Origin: an uncultured Pirellula sp.
GTDB taxonomy: Bacteria; Planctomycetota; Planctomycetia; Pirellulales; Pirellulaceae
NCBI GenBank assembly: GCA_903858115.1
Contig: CAIOHR010000306.1
Span: forward strand, 1-64,000
Length of the DNA: 64,000 nucleotides
Direction: 5' to 3'
Shown: piece after piece, positions 8,874 to 17,474 of the stretch
Layout of the letters: every line of letters starts with the position of its first letter
Position numbering within the stretch: the first letter of the stretch is position 1
Program-made: the position numbers and the translations under genes
Notes under the pieces: model-generated
What the model saw: only the letters and a program-made list of their open reading frames with translations
Told to the model about the DNA's origin: nothing
Database searches by the model: none

Positions 8874-8950
8874 TCGAATTGGTTCCTTTTTCAGGCGAGC
8901 GACTGTTGGCGAGAGACTGTTAGCGAGCGAACAAGGTAATGAGTGGCGAA

Positions 8951-10063
8951 TTACTGGCGTGCCATAGGCATGACGACATAGGTGTAGCCGTCTTCGGTCG
9001 TGAACATTGCCGGTTCCGCATTGCTTTTGACTTCGATGGAGAACGACTTGTCGAGGTCGAGAACTTTGAAGAAATCCATTACGTAGCGATAATCCATCGT
9101 GATCTTGACCATCTCGCCAGTGTATTCGATTGGGATCTCGATACGAGATTGTCCTACATCCGCGGTGCGGGCGGCGACAACGAGAGAGCCATTGCCGAAC
9201 GTGAACTCCACGCCGCGACTCTCGGCATCCGCAACGATGGACGCTTGGCGAATGGCAGAAAAGAATGGGCCGACGAGTCCATCGATCTTGGTGCGCCCTT
9301 CGCGGCTAGGCATGACTTGTCGCCAGTTGGGATAACGACCTTCGACGAGCCGTGAGTAGATGGTGCAGCGACTTGTTCGGATCAGGATGTCGTTGCTACG
9401 GGCTGCGATGCATACGATATCATCGCTATCGACGATGGAGCGTTCCATCAATTGAAGCGTCTTCGTCGGCACGATGGTGGACATGCCCGAGTTCTTGAAT
9501 CCGCCGATGCTGGCTCCTTTTCCTGCCATGCATGCTAGCCGTCGACCATCGGTTGCCACTGTGGTGATGGACTCGTCGTCCATTTCGAAAAGTACACCTC
9601 CGAGTTGGTAGCGCGTACTTTCTACGTCTGTCGCAAAGACGGTTCGCTTCACCAGTTCTTTGAACAGTCGCGCGTTGACTTCAAAGTATGCATTCTCGTT
9701 AAAGGAAACCACGCTTGGAAACTCGTCGGGATTGCCGCGAGGTAGATGAAACTCCGAATTGGCACCTAGCAAATCCAGCGAATTTTCTGTCAGTTCGATG
9801 GTCAACGTGTCATCGTTGCATTCCCGCAGAATGTTCCCGACTTTTTGAACTGGCAACAGCGCAGTTCCAGGCGTCAGGACTTGCAAATCATCGAGTTCTA
9901 ACCGGATGCCTGCATCCATGTCCGTGGCCATGAGGGTGACTTTGCCGTCACGGGCTTCCATTTTGACGTTGGTGAGCACTTCTTTTGGGCTGCGTGCAGG
10001 TGCGACGGCAGCCGCAATCTGGAAGGCATGCAGGAATTTGTCTCGGTTGCAGACGATCTTCAT
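8951..10063 (-). CDS. dnaN: DNA polymerase III subunit beta (sliding clamp)
   Basis: A 370-residue sliding clamp that tethers the replicative polymerase to DNA. It starts MKIVCNRDKFLHAFQ and shows the three-domain clamp pattern: ATDMDAGIRLEL in domain 1, RTVFATDVESTRYQLGGVL with VATDGRRLA in domain 2, and LVEGRYPNWRQVMP with FKVLDLD in domain 3. The C-terminus YVVMPMARQ matches the family ending. Full length. In many bacteria dnaN follows dnaA; here it sits between a DHS-like gene and an acetyltransferase, and no dnaA or recF is in the window. The upstream gap (10064-10231) holds its likely promoter. Confidence 0.95.
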   Translation of the reverse strand: MKIVCNRDKFLHAFQIAAAVAPARSPKEVLTNVKMEARDGKVTLMATDMDAGIRLELDDLQVLTPGTALLPVQKVGNILRECNDDTLTIELTENSLDLLGANSEFHLPRGNPDEFPSVVSFNENAYFEVNARLFKELVKRTVFATDVESTRYQLGGVLFEMDDESITTVATDGRRLACMAGKGASIGGFKNSGMSTIVPTKTLQLMERSIVDSDDIVCIAARSNDILIRTSRCTIYSRLVEGRYPNWRQVMPSREGRTKIDGLVGPFFSAIRQASIVADAESRGVEFTFGNGSLVVAARTADVGQSRIEIPIEYTGEMVKITMDYRYVMDFFKVLDLDKSFSIEVKSNAEPAMFTTEDGYTYVVMPMARQ

Positions 10064-10231
10064 GGAAAATGACGCTCAAAATGGGATAACAGAATTCCAA
10101 ACGGGAATACCGTGAATCCATGTTTTACCCATAAAACCCACCAAGCTGAAGTACTGTTCGCCAATCGGCGATCTGCGTCCCGCAAATTACCAACAAAAGC
10201 GGAGCGTGCGTTTCTTTAATTGGCTTATCCC

Positions 10232-10792
10232 TTAGGAAAAAGGGACGTTGCCGACTTTGAAGACGGTTTCTAGATGCCGGAAGCCAATCGACTCGTAAAG
10301 TCGAATGGCACCAAGGTTATGAATGGTGACTTCGAGGTTTACATAGCGGCAACCGACATCTCGGAATCCGACGAGCGCATGCCGAATGAGTTCACGGCCA
10401 ACACCTTTCCCTCGAAAATCGGGGATGACACCGATGTTTTGGATCGAACCCACGAGCGCATTCGTTCGCAGGCCTTGGATGGTGCCAATTGCTCGTCCGG
10501 TACGAGCACCCGGTTCACGATCGAGAGCCAACCACGTCGCCTCGGGAACGAAATTGTCTCGGTTGGCCAAGTCTCGCATGAGCTTCTTGCAACCTTCCTT
10601 GTTTCCAAGACAGGGAAAGACACTGACATCCATCTCGCGACGGAAGCTTTCCCATTTGGCCAATCCGTGTTGAACGACCAGTCGCTCATCCCAGTCGAGA
10701 TACTCCAGCCGACTGGACCGCTTCTCGTTTGGTATTTCGCGTTCGATGAAGTCAAACTGCATGCGATATCGCTTGAAGTAAATAACCGGCAT
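10232..10792 (-). CDS. GNAT family N-acetyltransferase
   Basis: An acetyl-CoA-dependent N-acetyltransferase of the GNAT superfamily. The acetyl-CoA loop is visible as VIPDFRGKGVGRELI, followed by the helix and strand YVNLEVTIHNLGAIRLYESIGF typical of RimI-like enzymes. The ATG at 10792 (MPVIYFKRYRMQFDF) is preferred to one at 10843, because it starts 12 bp after the gamma-glutamyltransferase stop instead of overlapping it. The two genes are probably co-transcribed. The substrate is unknown: a protein N-terminus, small amine or antibiotic are all possible. Confidence 0.8.
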   Translation of the reverse strand: MPVIYFKRYRMQFDFIEREIPNEKRSSRLEYLDWDERLVVQHGLAKWESFRREMDVSVFPCLGNKEGCKKLMRDLANRDNFVPEATWLALDREPGARTGRAIGTIQGLRTNALVGSIQNIGVIPDFRGKGVGRELIRHALVGFRDVGCRYVNLEVTIHNLGAIRLYESIGFRHLETVFKVGNVPFS

Positions 10793-10803
10793 CTCAATAC
10801 ACA

Positions 10804-12576
10804 CTAGATAACAGCCGCCATCCCGTCGCCTCGCGGGTCGCATGCGGCTATCAATGCAACACCATCGCCTGACTCTTTCTTCGCCCGTTCAATTCCCTGC
10901 GCGATCGCAATGTTACCAAACATCTTCACGTCGTGCCCTTTGGCCTTTAGGCTCTCCACGATAGGATTGTTGCTACCGCCCTCGCGAGAGTATGGTCCAC
11001 CCAAACTGGATTCACAATATAGCAAATCCGGTTGCCATTGGTGATGGATACGAGATGCTGCAATCGCATCTCCCATCGACGTCCCGAGGTCCATGCATCG
11101 TAGAAGCGTTTGCAACGTCGCATTGATGATCCGTGGACCGCCAGCCGCCCCGCACGTCAAGCTCGGTTCACTCATTGCATCGAGCACGATGGTCGGGCTC
11201 ATGCTAGACAACGGTCGCTTGCCCGGTTCGATCGCATTGGCTCGCGAACCGATGAGACCAAAGGCGTTCGGGACGCCAGGCGAGATGCTAAAGTCATCCA
11301 TCTCGTCATTCAGTACGACGCCTGTACCAGGCACGATCATCTTGTTGCCCCAACTCGTATTTACGGTGGCGGTCAATGCTACCCAGTTGCCATCGCGATC
11401 GGCCGTGGTCATGTGTGTCGTGTGTTTCTTGCCGTCGTCGATCGCTTTGCTCTTCGAATCGTTGTGGCCAGGGACGCGAGTCGATTTCTCCATATCGATT
11501 CGTTTTGCTAGTGCATCGGTATACTCCATCGAAGTCAAGAAGGATGGGACTTCGACAAAGTCGCTATCACCGAGATAATGAGCGCGATCTGCAAACGCAA
11601 GCTTCATGGCTTCTCCAAGCACATGATAGTAGTTCACTGAATCTCCCTGCTCGTAGAGCTGCTTCAAAGGAAATCGAGATAGGATCTGCAACATCTGTTG
11701 GATATGAATTCCGCCAGAACTGGGCGTAGGGAACCCGACGACTTGAAAGCCTCGATAGTTGGTTCGAACGGGTGGTCGGTCCTTGGCTTCATAGTTCTTG
11801 AAATCGTTCAGCGTGAGCATACCTCCTTGTTCGCGAAGATGCGATGCACATTGTTCAGCGAATTCCCCTTGGTAGAACCAATCGCGACCCTTCTTGGCGA
11901 TCGACTCCAGCGTCTTCGCGAGGTCGCGTTGAACGAGAGTCTCTCCTATCTCGTAAAGGCTGCCATCGGACTTCAAAAGAACCTTTGCCGAGGCTGGGAA
12001 GCGTTTGATGACTTCTTGTTCGGCTTTGATGGTGTTGTAATTGGATCGACTGACTTTACAACCATCATGGGCCGCGCGAATGGCAGGAACAAAGAGATCG
12101 CCCCAAGGTAACTTTCCGAATCGCGAATGAGCCGAATGAAGGGCTGCGATCAAGCCTGGAACTCCGCATGCCAACGGCCCATCTTGACTAAGCTTCACGT
12201 CGGCGACACCATTCCTGAAGAACATATCCTTGGAAGCGGACGCAGGCGCCTTTTCGCGGCCATCAATCGCATGCAGAGAACCATCGCTGCGTCGAATGAG
12301 CATCAAGCAACCGCCGCCGAGCCCCGAGTTGTGACCATCGACGACACTCAAGTAGACAGATGCCGCAATCGCAGCGTCAATCGCGTTGCCACCTTGAGCC
12401 ATCATCGACACCGCCGCTTGCGATGCCAGCGGATGGACTGTAGCTGCTACACTCGATCCTGACATGACGCGGCTTTGCGTCTTGCTGGCGGAGGATTTTT
12501 CCTGAGCGTTCAGCGGAGCCAAGGCCAATGCGGTTATGGCTGTTGAGTGAGAGAGAAATCCTCGTCGTGTTATCAT
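10804..12576 (-). CDS. ggt: Gamma-glutamyltransferase, Tat-exported
   Basis: A 590-residue gamma-glutamyltranspeptidase. These enzymes cleave glutathione and other gamma-glutamyl compounds after self-processing into two subunits. The N-terminus MITRRGFLSH with a hydrophobic stretch ending LNAQ looks like a Tat signal, placing it in the periplasm. The processing site Thr-Thr-His (about 386-388) is present, so the small subunit would start there. It is followed by the family motifs NDEMDDFS and PGKRPLSSMSPT. The large-subunit motif GNAIDAAIAASV is also present. All key residues appear intact. The acetyltransferase gene follows closely on the same strand. Confidence 0.92.
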   Translation of the reverse strand: MITRRGFLSHSTAITALALAPLNAQEKSSASKTQSRVMSGSSVAATVHPLASQAAVSMMAQGGNAIDAAIAASVYLSVVDGHNSGLGGGCLMLIRRSDGSLHAIDGREKAPASASKDMFFRNGVADVKLSQDGPLACGVPGLIAALHSAHSRFGKLPWGDLFVPAIRAAHDGCKVSRSNYNTIKAEQEVIKRFPASAKVLLKSDGSLYEIGETLVQRDLAKTLESIAKKGRDWFYQGEFAEQCASHLREQGGMLTLNDFKNYEAKDRPPVRTNYRGFQVVGFPTPSSGGIHIQQMLQILSRFPLKQLYEQGDSVNYYHVLGEAMKLAFADRAHYLGDSDFVEVPSFLTSMEYTDALAKRIDMEKSTRVPGHNDSKSKAIDDGKKHTTHMTTADRDGNWVALTATVNTSWGNKMIVPGTGVVLNDEMDDFSISPGVPNAFGLIGSRANAIEPGKRPLSSMSPTIVLDAMSEPSLTCGAAGGPRIINATLQTLLRCMDLGTSMGDAIAASRIHHQWQPDLLYCESSLGGPYSREGGSNNPIVESLKAKGHDVKMFGNIAIAQGIERAKKESGDGVALIAACDPRGDGMAAVI

Positions 12577-12694
12577 GAAGGTCAGTCAGCCAATAGAAGC
12601 GAATCAACGAAACCAGCAAGACACGCATCCTAAGATCCGTACCTCCAAGCGTCAACAAAATCTGTGCAAATTTAGAACGCACAGGTTTTGGAAT

Positions 12695-12717
12695 GTCGTG
12701 GATCGCTCCGCCGATCC
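12695..12717 (+). repeat. REP element, GGATCG stem type
   Basis: Head GTCGT followed by stem GGATCG, loop CTCCGC and stem CGATCC. The six stem bases pair perfectly. It lies between ggt and the nucleotidyltransferase-like gene. The rest of the gap (12577-12748) shows nothing else. Confidence 0.85.
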
Positions 12718-12748
12718 TCAGGCGCAATTCTTCTTACAAATAAAATCC

Positions 12749-13339
12749 TCAACCGTCAGGATCGTTTAGCAAGTCCTGCAGTCGTTTTTGAAATGGTTCT
12801 GGATATCGCGCAGGCCACGACGAATCAATCAGCCCGAGCGAAATCATATCTCGTAGATGGACTCGGTCTTTATCACGGAACGCATTGAGCTTCATTCGTA
12901 CCAGCGTTTCGAGTGCAATGGCGCGAAAGTCATTCGCACGAACCCATGGCTCGATATCCGGATTCGGTTCGTCTCCAATCCGTTCCACCTTGCCGACCAG
13001 TACAACATGAACAGCATCGCGAGCCGAAGCGTCAGGCTGCTCCAGAAACATGTCTAGACCTGAGGTGTTGCGGTGATGAAACCCTGCAGCAACCATCGCA
13101 TCCATCAATGCAGGGAAATCGCTTGGGCGAACGAGAATATCTACATCGCGAGTCGTACGTAACGCAGCTTCGTCGACCTGGGCAACCCAAGCACGCACCG
13201 CATGCCCGCCGATGACCGCGTAAGGAACGTTTGCGTCTTCAAGTATCCGAACTGTCTTGCGCAGACGCTCGTTGACTTTTTCCACTGCTCGCTCCATTCG
13301 GGCCCATAGTTCGTCCCCGACAATCGTAAACTCAACCAT
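12749..13339 (-). CDS. Nucleotidyltransferase-fold protein, paralogue 1
   Basis: A 196-residue protein with a minimal nucleotidyltransferase signature: IGGHAVRAW (Gly-Gly loop) and RTTRDVDILV (Asp-x-Asp metal site) spaced as in AbiEii-like or MNT-type domains, and a C-terminal LETLVRMKLNAFRDKDRVHLRDM segment typical of AbiEii-like proteins. It is closely related to the gene at 33967-34560: the N-terminal 70 residues are nearly identical, including MERAVEKVNERLRKTV. No cognate antitoxin-like gene is adjacent. It may act as a nucleotidyltransferase toxin relative or a housekeeping enzyme. The family assignment is fairly secure; the function is not. Confidence 0.75.
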   Translation of the reverse strand: MVEFTIVGDELWARMERAVEKVNERLRKTVRILEDANVPYAVIGGHAVRAWVAQVDEAALRTTRDVDILVRPSDFPALMDAMVAAGFHHRNTSGLDMFLEQPDASARDAVHVVLVGKVERIGDEPNPDIEPWVRANDFRAIALETLVRMKLNAFRDKDRVHLRDMISLGLIDSSWPARYPEPFQKRLQDLLNDPDG

Positions 13340-13425
13340 TGCTCAACCTCCGCAAAGTATTGTAGCCGAAATCGAGCATCTAATTCTCTCTTCAATCAGA
13401 GGATTTCTAATCCTCGTAGCGGAAA

Positions 13426-13448
13426 GTCGTGGATCGCTCCGCCGATCC
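13426..13448 (+). repeat. REP element, GGATCG stem type
   Basis: Head GTCGT, stem GGATCG, loop CTCCGC, stem CGATCC, identical to the copy at 12695. It is in the 566-bp gap 13340-13905, which otherwise holds only a weak open frame. Confidence 0.85.
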
Positions 13449-13579
13449 TTTTGCGAGCTTATTCTTTTCCAGGCATTTATGCAGATCCAACTTGTGCCAT
13501 GAAAAACCAGTGGAATCGTAGCATGGGGCAGCTCCTGACTATTTCGGTTTGGTAAACTGGATACTTCTACCCCCGTAGA

Positions 13580-13867
13580 TTGATGAATGTACCCCTTCGT
13601 CTCATTGAGAGACTCGGAGCAGCGACTATGACCCACGCCCAGTGGTTCGATGAGCTCTTTCAGCCAACAAGGCTTGGTGCGATCCGCCAGAGGATGCTTC
13701 GGCGTCTTCATTTGAAGATACACGAAACGTGCCGCCACATGCATGATCTAGAACAAATAGAGAACGATACTCTCTATCCTCTTCACACCATGCTTTCACG
13801 GATGGATCTAGAGCAAAAGGACTACCACTTTTTCTGGGCCGGATATTTCGAACTACGATCAATATGA
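13580..13867 (+). other. Doubtful open frame, 95 codons
   Basis: An ATG-started frame with no recognised domain, no clear ribosome-binding site and a composition rich in His, Arg and Met. A minus-strand frame across the same bases is no more convincing. I list it only because it lies in a long gap without another gene. A short real gene or decayed sequence are both possible. Confidence 0.2.
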
Positions 13868-13905
13868 TCTCTAATAAATACCCGTAACAAGTAGAAAGTG
13901 CCGCA

Positions 13906-14685
13906 ATGTTTTTGAAGCTCTGGATTCTGTTCGCGGGTGTTGTTTTTGCTCAAATCTATACTCCGCCGTGGGCGAATAAAGAACTGCCGCTTCATGTTCG
14001 AGGAAAGCAATTGCAACTTCAGTTGTCCGTATTCTTAATGCATGGGAACGCAATGCAGGAATTGGAGAAGCTAAACGTAGGACTAAAGTCGGACACGTTG
14101 AAGGAAGTTGAAAAGATCATAACGGAGAGATCCAAAACGCATCGTTCGAATCATGCAGTTCTGCGTGCAATTTCTGCGAACGAAAAAGGGATGCAGGAGG
14201 AAGTCAAAGAGAAGTTGTTTCGCGAATATCTCGAAGCCGAAGTTTTGGCCGAAGAAAAGTTGGCAGAATCGTTAAGGACTGAATTGGATCCAATGGAATT
14301 GGATATTCTGCTTGCGCCTATCGCTGCGCGTGCACCCTTCTTATCCCATCCGTTGGCGAAGCACCGACTCGAGCTTAGCGATTCTCAAGCGAAAAGAATG
14401 AAGTCGATGGTCCTTTCGAGGGCAGCGATTTCCGCAAAAGTTATCGAGGGAATCGATCTTTCCAAGGGAATTCCAAAGCAAATTGACTTTGGACTGAGCT
14501 ATGCGGTGGAGAAAGCGAAAATACTTTCCGTGCTGAGTGAAGACCAGCTTGCTGAATATCTTCAACTTGTTGGTGCGTTCGAGAAAGGTTCGACCGCTCG
14601 CGAGTATATTCTCAAATTGGATTATGGCCCCTACGTACTTGAACCCATCGAAAAGATGGTGGACTCCATCGACAAGAAACGCTAA
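13906..14685 (+). CDS. Secreted helical protein of unknown function
   Basis: A 259-residue protein with a short signal peptide (MFLKLWILFAGVVFA, then Q). The mature part is rich in Glu, Lys and Leu and looks mostly alpha-helical, with heptad-like stretches around residues 45-120. No catalytic motif or known domain was recognised. It is isolated: the gene before it is on the other strand and a REP element follows 13 bp after its stop. A periplasmic helical protein is all that can be inferred. Confidence 0.6.
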   Translation: MFLKLWILFAGVVFAQIYTPPWANKELPLHVRGKQLQLQLSVFLMHGNAMQELEKLNVGLKSDTLKEVEKIITERSKTHRSNHAVLRAISANEKGMQEEVKEKLFREYLEAEVLAEEKLAESLRTELDPMELDILLAPIAARAPFLSHPLAKHRLELSDSQAKRMKSMVLSRAAISAKVIEGIDLSKGIPKQIDFGLSYAVEKAKILSVLSEDQLAEYLQLVGAFEKGSTAREYILKLDYGPYVLEPIEKMVDSIDKKR

Positions 14686-14697
14686 AGCGCATCCAAA

Positions 14698-14720
14698 GTC
14701 GTGGATCGCTCCGCCGATCT
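14698..14720 (+). repeat. REP element, GGATCG stem type
   Basis: Head GTCGT, stem GGATCG, loop CTCCGC, right arm CGATCT (last base changed, losing one pair). It lies between the convergent secreted-protein and serine-hydrolase genes, where a transcription end would be expected. Confidence 0.8.
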
Positions 14721-14795
14721 TCTTCCTAGTCCCAATCGCTTCATCTCATCTTCAAACGCACCAAAGTCTAACTCTCCAACGCAATTGACTCGCTC

Positions 14796-16439
14796 TCACT
14801 TCACCCGTCGAAAATCCAATTCGTAGAACCATAAATCTTCGTTAGGAACGTCCAGCTTGAGTTGATCGAATTCGCCACGGGAGTTGGCGACGAAGAGAAT
14901 GCTTCCTTCGTCGAACCAGGCAAATTTGTTGCGCCATCGAATCACGAAGGAATCGTAGTGTTGGTGCTCAAGGTCGGCGACCATATCGGGGTTCGACGTT
15001 AGTCGAAGTAGCAGCTTGCCATCCTCCAATGCTACCGAAGCAGGGCCAAAAAGCGGGCATTGAAAATTTCCTGTATACGACTCGAGTGGATGACTTGGCT
15101 TTGTGTTCTCTGCTCGAACCTTGATCGCCTCCTCGATCTGGTTGCGAAACTCTTTGCGGCCGTCTTCGTACTTCTTCAGGTTTTCGCTGCTCCAATCGCG
15201 TTCGGGCAATCCGAGTGCTACGTCGACCGCACGATTGGCTACCGAATCAGGAAGGGAGGTCATGCTATTGGTCAAGACGATTACACCGAACTCTTCTTCG
15301 GGGATCAGTATCTGATGCGAGTACATGCCGTCGTAACCACCGCCGTGTGACACGAGCTTTTTGCCAGCGTAGTCGGCTAGCCCCCAACCAAGTCCGTAAG
15401 AGCGAAAGTGAGTTAATGGAATGCGTTTCGATGCCGATGGGGAAATACGAATTGGCGTATGCGCTTGCCACATCTCATCCGAACTTGCTTCAGAAAAGAT
15501 TCGCGAGTGTGGACCGTTGCCTCGTTTCAATTGCAATCGCATCCACTTGGAGATGTCATTCGCACTGGAAATGATCCCTCCTGCTGCAGCCATCGTGTCC
15601 CAATTCACCCATGCGATCGGTTCCGATCTCTCGGGGAGTGTTTTATGGGGAGTCGCAAAATTATCTTTGGTGATGAGGTCGCGCACGGAGGTAATCGATC
15701 GAGTCATTTCGTTTGGAGCGAGAATGCGTTCGTGGATGAATTCGCTCCATGGCTTGCCACTTACCTTTTCAATGACGAGACCCGCTGCAAGAAACATCAC
15801 ATTGGAATAACCAAAATGCGACCGAAAGTTACCGACTGGCTTCAAGTGCTTACAGCGTTGAACGATTTCTTCGGCTGTGAACGGAGTTCCATACCAAAGG
15901 AGATCGCCACTAAAAGTGCCCAGGCCGCTGCGATGGCAAAGTAGATCGGATATTCGCATCTCGTGGCTAACATACTCATCGTAAAGTTCAAACCACGGCA
16001 AGTGTTGTTGAACACGATCATCCCAGCGAAGCTTCTTTTCGTCGACAAGAATCGCAAGTGCCGCCGAAGTGAACGCTTTGGAGTTGGATGCGATGGCAAA
16101 GAGTGTATCTCCATCGACGCTCACGTTGCCACCCGCTTCTCGGACTCCATATCCTTTGCTAAGGAGCACTTGATTTTTGTGGACGACTGCGACGGATGCG
16201 CCCGGCACATTCCATTGTTTGCACGCAGCTTCGATATAGAGATCGAGCTTGTGAATGCGTTGCTGTATGTCTTCGGGAGTAGCAGCCGATATCGTAACGC
16301 TCGATGCGTTCAGGGGATTGGTCGGTTTTTCTTGTGCGTGGAGAGTTGGTGTTAGAAGCACAACCATCCACAATGCCGAGCCAATCGCTCGAGTGATCCA
16401 AATCATCGCTTTGCGACTCCGAAAAAGGTAAGCGGTCAA
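14796..16439 (-). CDS. Serine hydrolase, class C beta-lactamase-related
   Basis: A 547-residue exported serine hydrolase of the beta-lactamase/D-Ala-D-Ala peptidase (PF00144) family. A signal peptide ends at TPTLHAQ; an internal ATG at 16406 gives a shorter one and is also plausible. Active-site motifs are Ser118-x-x-Lys121 (ASNSK), Tyr-Ser-Asn (about 211-213, GYSN) and a His-Gly-Gly motif (VSHGGGYDG) in the KTG position. After the catalytic domain, about 100 C-terminal residues resemble the DUF3471-type beta-rich domain often attached to such enzymes. Likely substrates are peptides, D-amino acid compounds or esters; true beta-lactamase activity cannot be assumed. Confidence 0.88.
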   Translation of the reverse strand: MTAYLFRSRKAMIWITRAIGSALWMVVLLTPTLHAQEKPTNPLNASSVTISAATPEDIQQRIHKLDLYIEAACKQWNVPGASVAVVHKNQVLLSKGYGVREAGGNVSVDGDTLFAIASNSKAFTSAALAILVDEKKLRWDDRVQQHLPWFELYDEYVSHEMRISDLLCHRSGLGTFSGDLLWYGTPFTAEEIVQRCKHLKPVGNFRSHFGYSNVMFLAAGLVIEKVSGKPWSEFIHERILAPNEMTRSITSVRDLITKDNFATPHKTLPERSEPIAWVNWDTMAAAGGIISSANDISKWMRLQLKRGNGPHSRIFSEASSDEMWQAHTPIRISPSASKRIPLTHFRSYGLGWGLADYAGKKLVSHGGGYDGMYSHQILIPEEEFGVIVLTNSMTSLPDSVANRAVDVALGLPERDWSSENLKKYEDGRKEFRNQIEEAIKVRAENTKPSHPLESYTGNFQCPLFGPASVALEDGKLLLRLTSNPDMVADLEHQHYDSFVIRWRNKFAWFDEGSILFVANSRGEFDQLKLDVPNEDLWFYELDFRRVK

Positions 16440-16485
16440 ACTACAGAACCATCATAACTCAAGATCGTTCGAGGACGGAAAAATT

Positions 16486-16508
16486 GTAGTGGATCGCTCC
16501 GCCGATCC
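16486..16508 (+). repeat. REP element, GGATCG stem type, GTAGT head
   Basis: Head GTAGT, stem GGATCG, loop CTCCGC, stem CGATCC. With the next copy in opposite orientation 25 bp later, it forms a divergent REP pair (BIME-like). Confidence 0.85.
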
Positions 16509-16532
16509 ATGGCTGTTGGATCGACAAAAGAA

Positions 16533-16555
16533 TGACCGGCGGAGCGGTCCACGAC
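16533..16555 (-). repeat. REP element, TGACCG stem type
   Basis: On the plus strand it reads TGACCG, GCGGAG, CGGTCC, ACGAC, i.e. the head lies on the minus strand. The outermost base pair of the stem is lost here. Inverted partner of the copy at 16486. Confidence 0.8.
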
Positions 16556-16564
16556 AATCTTTCC

Positions 16565-16587
16565 TGACCGGTGGAGCGGTCAACGAC
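16565..16587 (-). repeat. REP element, TGACCG stem type, touching the RAYT stop codon
   Basis: TGACCG, loop GTGGAG, CGGTCA, then ACGAC. The last base of the head overlaps the stop codon of the transposase gene, so the gene ends directly on a REP. Confidence 0.85.
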
Positions 16588-17255
16588 TATGTTTCCAGTC
16601 TTCGATAGAGATACTCGCCTTCGCGAAGGTTGGCTTTACGGGGATTGTCTGCAATGTAGTCACGCAGGTAATGGTATTGTTTTTCGCTGCGTACCAGATG
16701 ATCGAACGGTTCTTGTTGCCAGAAGTGTCCACGGATGCCCGTTAGACGATTGATCCGTGTCGCCGTGTAGTGAAGCCACGAATCGATTTGTGCATTCATC
16801 GCTTCTGGGGTCGAGAAGGCGACGAGTAGATGGAAATGATTGGGCATGATCACGAAGTCACCCATATGGTATCGATCGCCATCAAAGTGCAACAAGCTTT
16901 GCGCAACAATCTCAGCCAATCGCTGGTCCCGAAGCACGCAAGCTCCGTGACATTCATCCAAGGCAACTTCTCGCTTTCGATTGAAATGTTTCTGGAATTC
17001 GATGCGATCTATTTCTTTCAACTCATGGATGGCGTCGGACCATTTGCGACCTCGCCGAATGGGTATGCCTTGTCGTATTTCTTGTTGATCTAACCACTCA
17101 TTCTTCTCTCGATCCCATAGCTTCGATACTTCCTTCGGGATCGAATCACGCGTTCGTGCCGTTATGAAAACGATTGCTCCAGCTTGAGACCAATGAGGAC
17201 GCAATCGGTCTTGGACAAAGTACTCTGCTTTTGGGTCGAATAGCTCGCCGAGCAT
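16587..17255 (-). CDS. REP-associated tyrosine transposase (RAYT, IS200-like Y1 family)
   Basis: A 222-residue Y1-type transposase-like protein. The metal-binding His-Phe-His (140-142) lies in VIMPNHFHLLV, the hallmark of this family. It is followed by a helix with Tyr163 (WLHYTATRIN) and by YLRDYIADNPRKANL near the end; one of these tyrosines should be the nucleophile. In RAYTs the enzyme cuts DNA at REP hairpins and was domesticated from IS200/IS605 relatives. The genomic setting fits: seven REP copies lie within about 220 bp of the gene ends, and one overlaps the stop codon. No terminal inverted repeats or target duplications are visible, so this is not a free insertion sequence. Full length, intact. 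Confidence 0.88.
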   Translation of the reverse strand: MLGELFDPKAEYFVQDRLRPHWSQAGAIVFITARTRDSIPKEVSKLWDREKNEWLDQQEIRQGIPIRRGRKWSDAIHELKEIDRIEFQKHFNRKREVALDECHGACVLRDQRLAEIVAQSLLHFDGDRYHMGDFVIMPNHFHLLVAFSTPEAMNAQIDSWLHYTATRINRLTGIRGHFWQQEPFDHLVRSEKQYHYLRDYIADNPRKANLREGEYLYRRLET

Positions 17256-17274
17256 AAGACGACAGGAAAAGAAA

Positions 17275-17297
17275 GTCGTGGATCACTCCGTCGATCC
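17275..17297 (+). repeat. REP element, variant GGATCA stem
   Basis: Head GTCGT, left arm GGATCA, loop CTCCGT, right arm CGATCC. The innermost pair is lost (A opposite C). It lies 20 bp upstream of the RAYT start codon. Confidence 0.75.
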
Positions 17298-17387
17298 TTG
17301 GTGTGATAAGGATCGGTCGAGCAGGAATTGGTTCGCTGCAAGTATATCTATTGATGGTGATGATTTAAAGAATGGAGAGGTTTTTTT

Positions 17388-17410
17388 TGACCGGCGGAGC
17401 GGTCAACGAC
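17388..17410 (-). repeat. REP element, TGACCG stem type
   Basis: TGACCG, GCGGAG, CGGTCA, ACGAC on the plus strand; all six stem pairs intact. First of three copies in the same orientation, spaced 32 bp apart. Confidence 0.85.
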
Positions 17411-17419
17411 AATCTCTCG

Positions 17420-17442
17420 TGACCGGCGGAGCGGTCAACGAC
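17420..17442 (-). repeat. REP element, TGACCG stem type
   Basis: Identical stem and loop to the copy at 17388, exactly 32 bp further on. Confidence 0.85.
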
Positions 17443-17451
17443 ATTGAAGAA

Positions 17452-17474
17452 TGACCGACGGAGCGGTCAACGAC
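17452..17474 (-). repeat. REP element, TGACCG stem type, overlapping a gene end
   Basis: TGACCG, loop ACGGAG, CGGTCA, ACGAC. The stop codon of the DUF1593 gene (17467-17469) lies inside the right arm, so the repeat supplies the gene's end. Confidence 0.85.

Noticed and set aside
8951..10063. dnaN as a marker of the replication origin
   Set aside because: No dnaA, recF or gyrB in the window and no DnaA-box cluster near it, so the origin cannot be placed here.
13343..13862. Minus-strand frames opposite the doubtful 13580-13867 frame
   Set aside because: No domain, no good start and no conservation with other genes in the window; one overlaps a REP.
16587..17255. RAYT gene as a complete insertion sequence
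   Set aside because: No end hairpins of IS200 type beyond the REPs and no target duplication; it looks like a resident RAYT.
17388..17474. Three evenly spaced REP copies as a possible CRISPR array
   Set aside because: Spacers are only 9 bp, copies are palindromic REPs and no cas genes are near.
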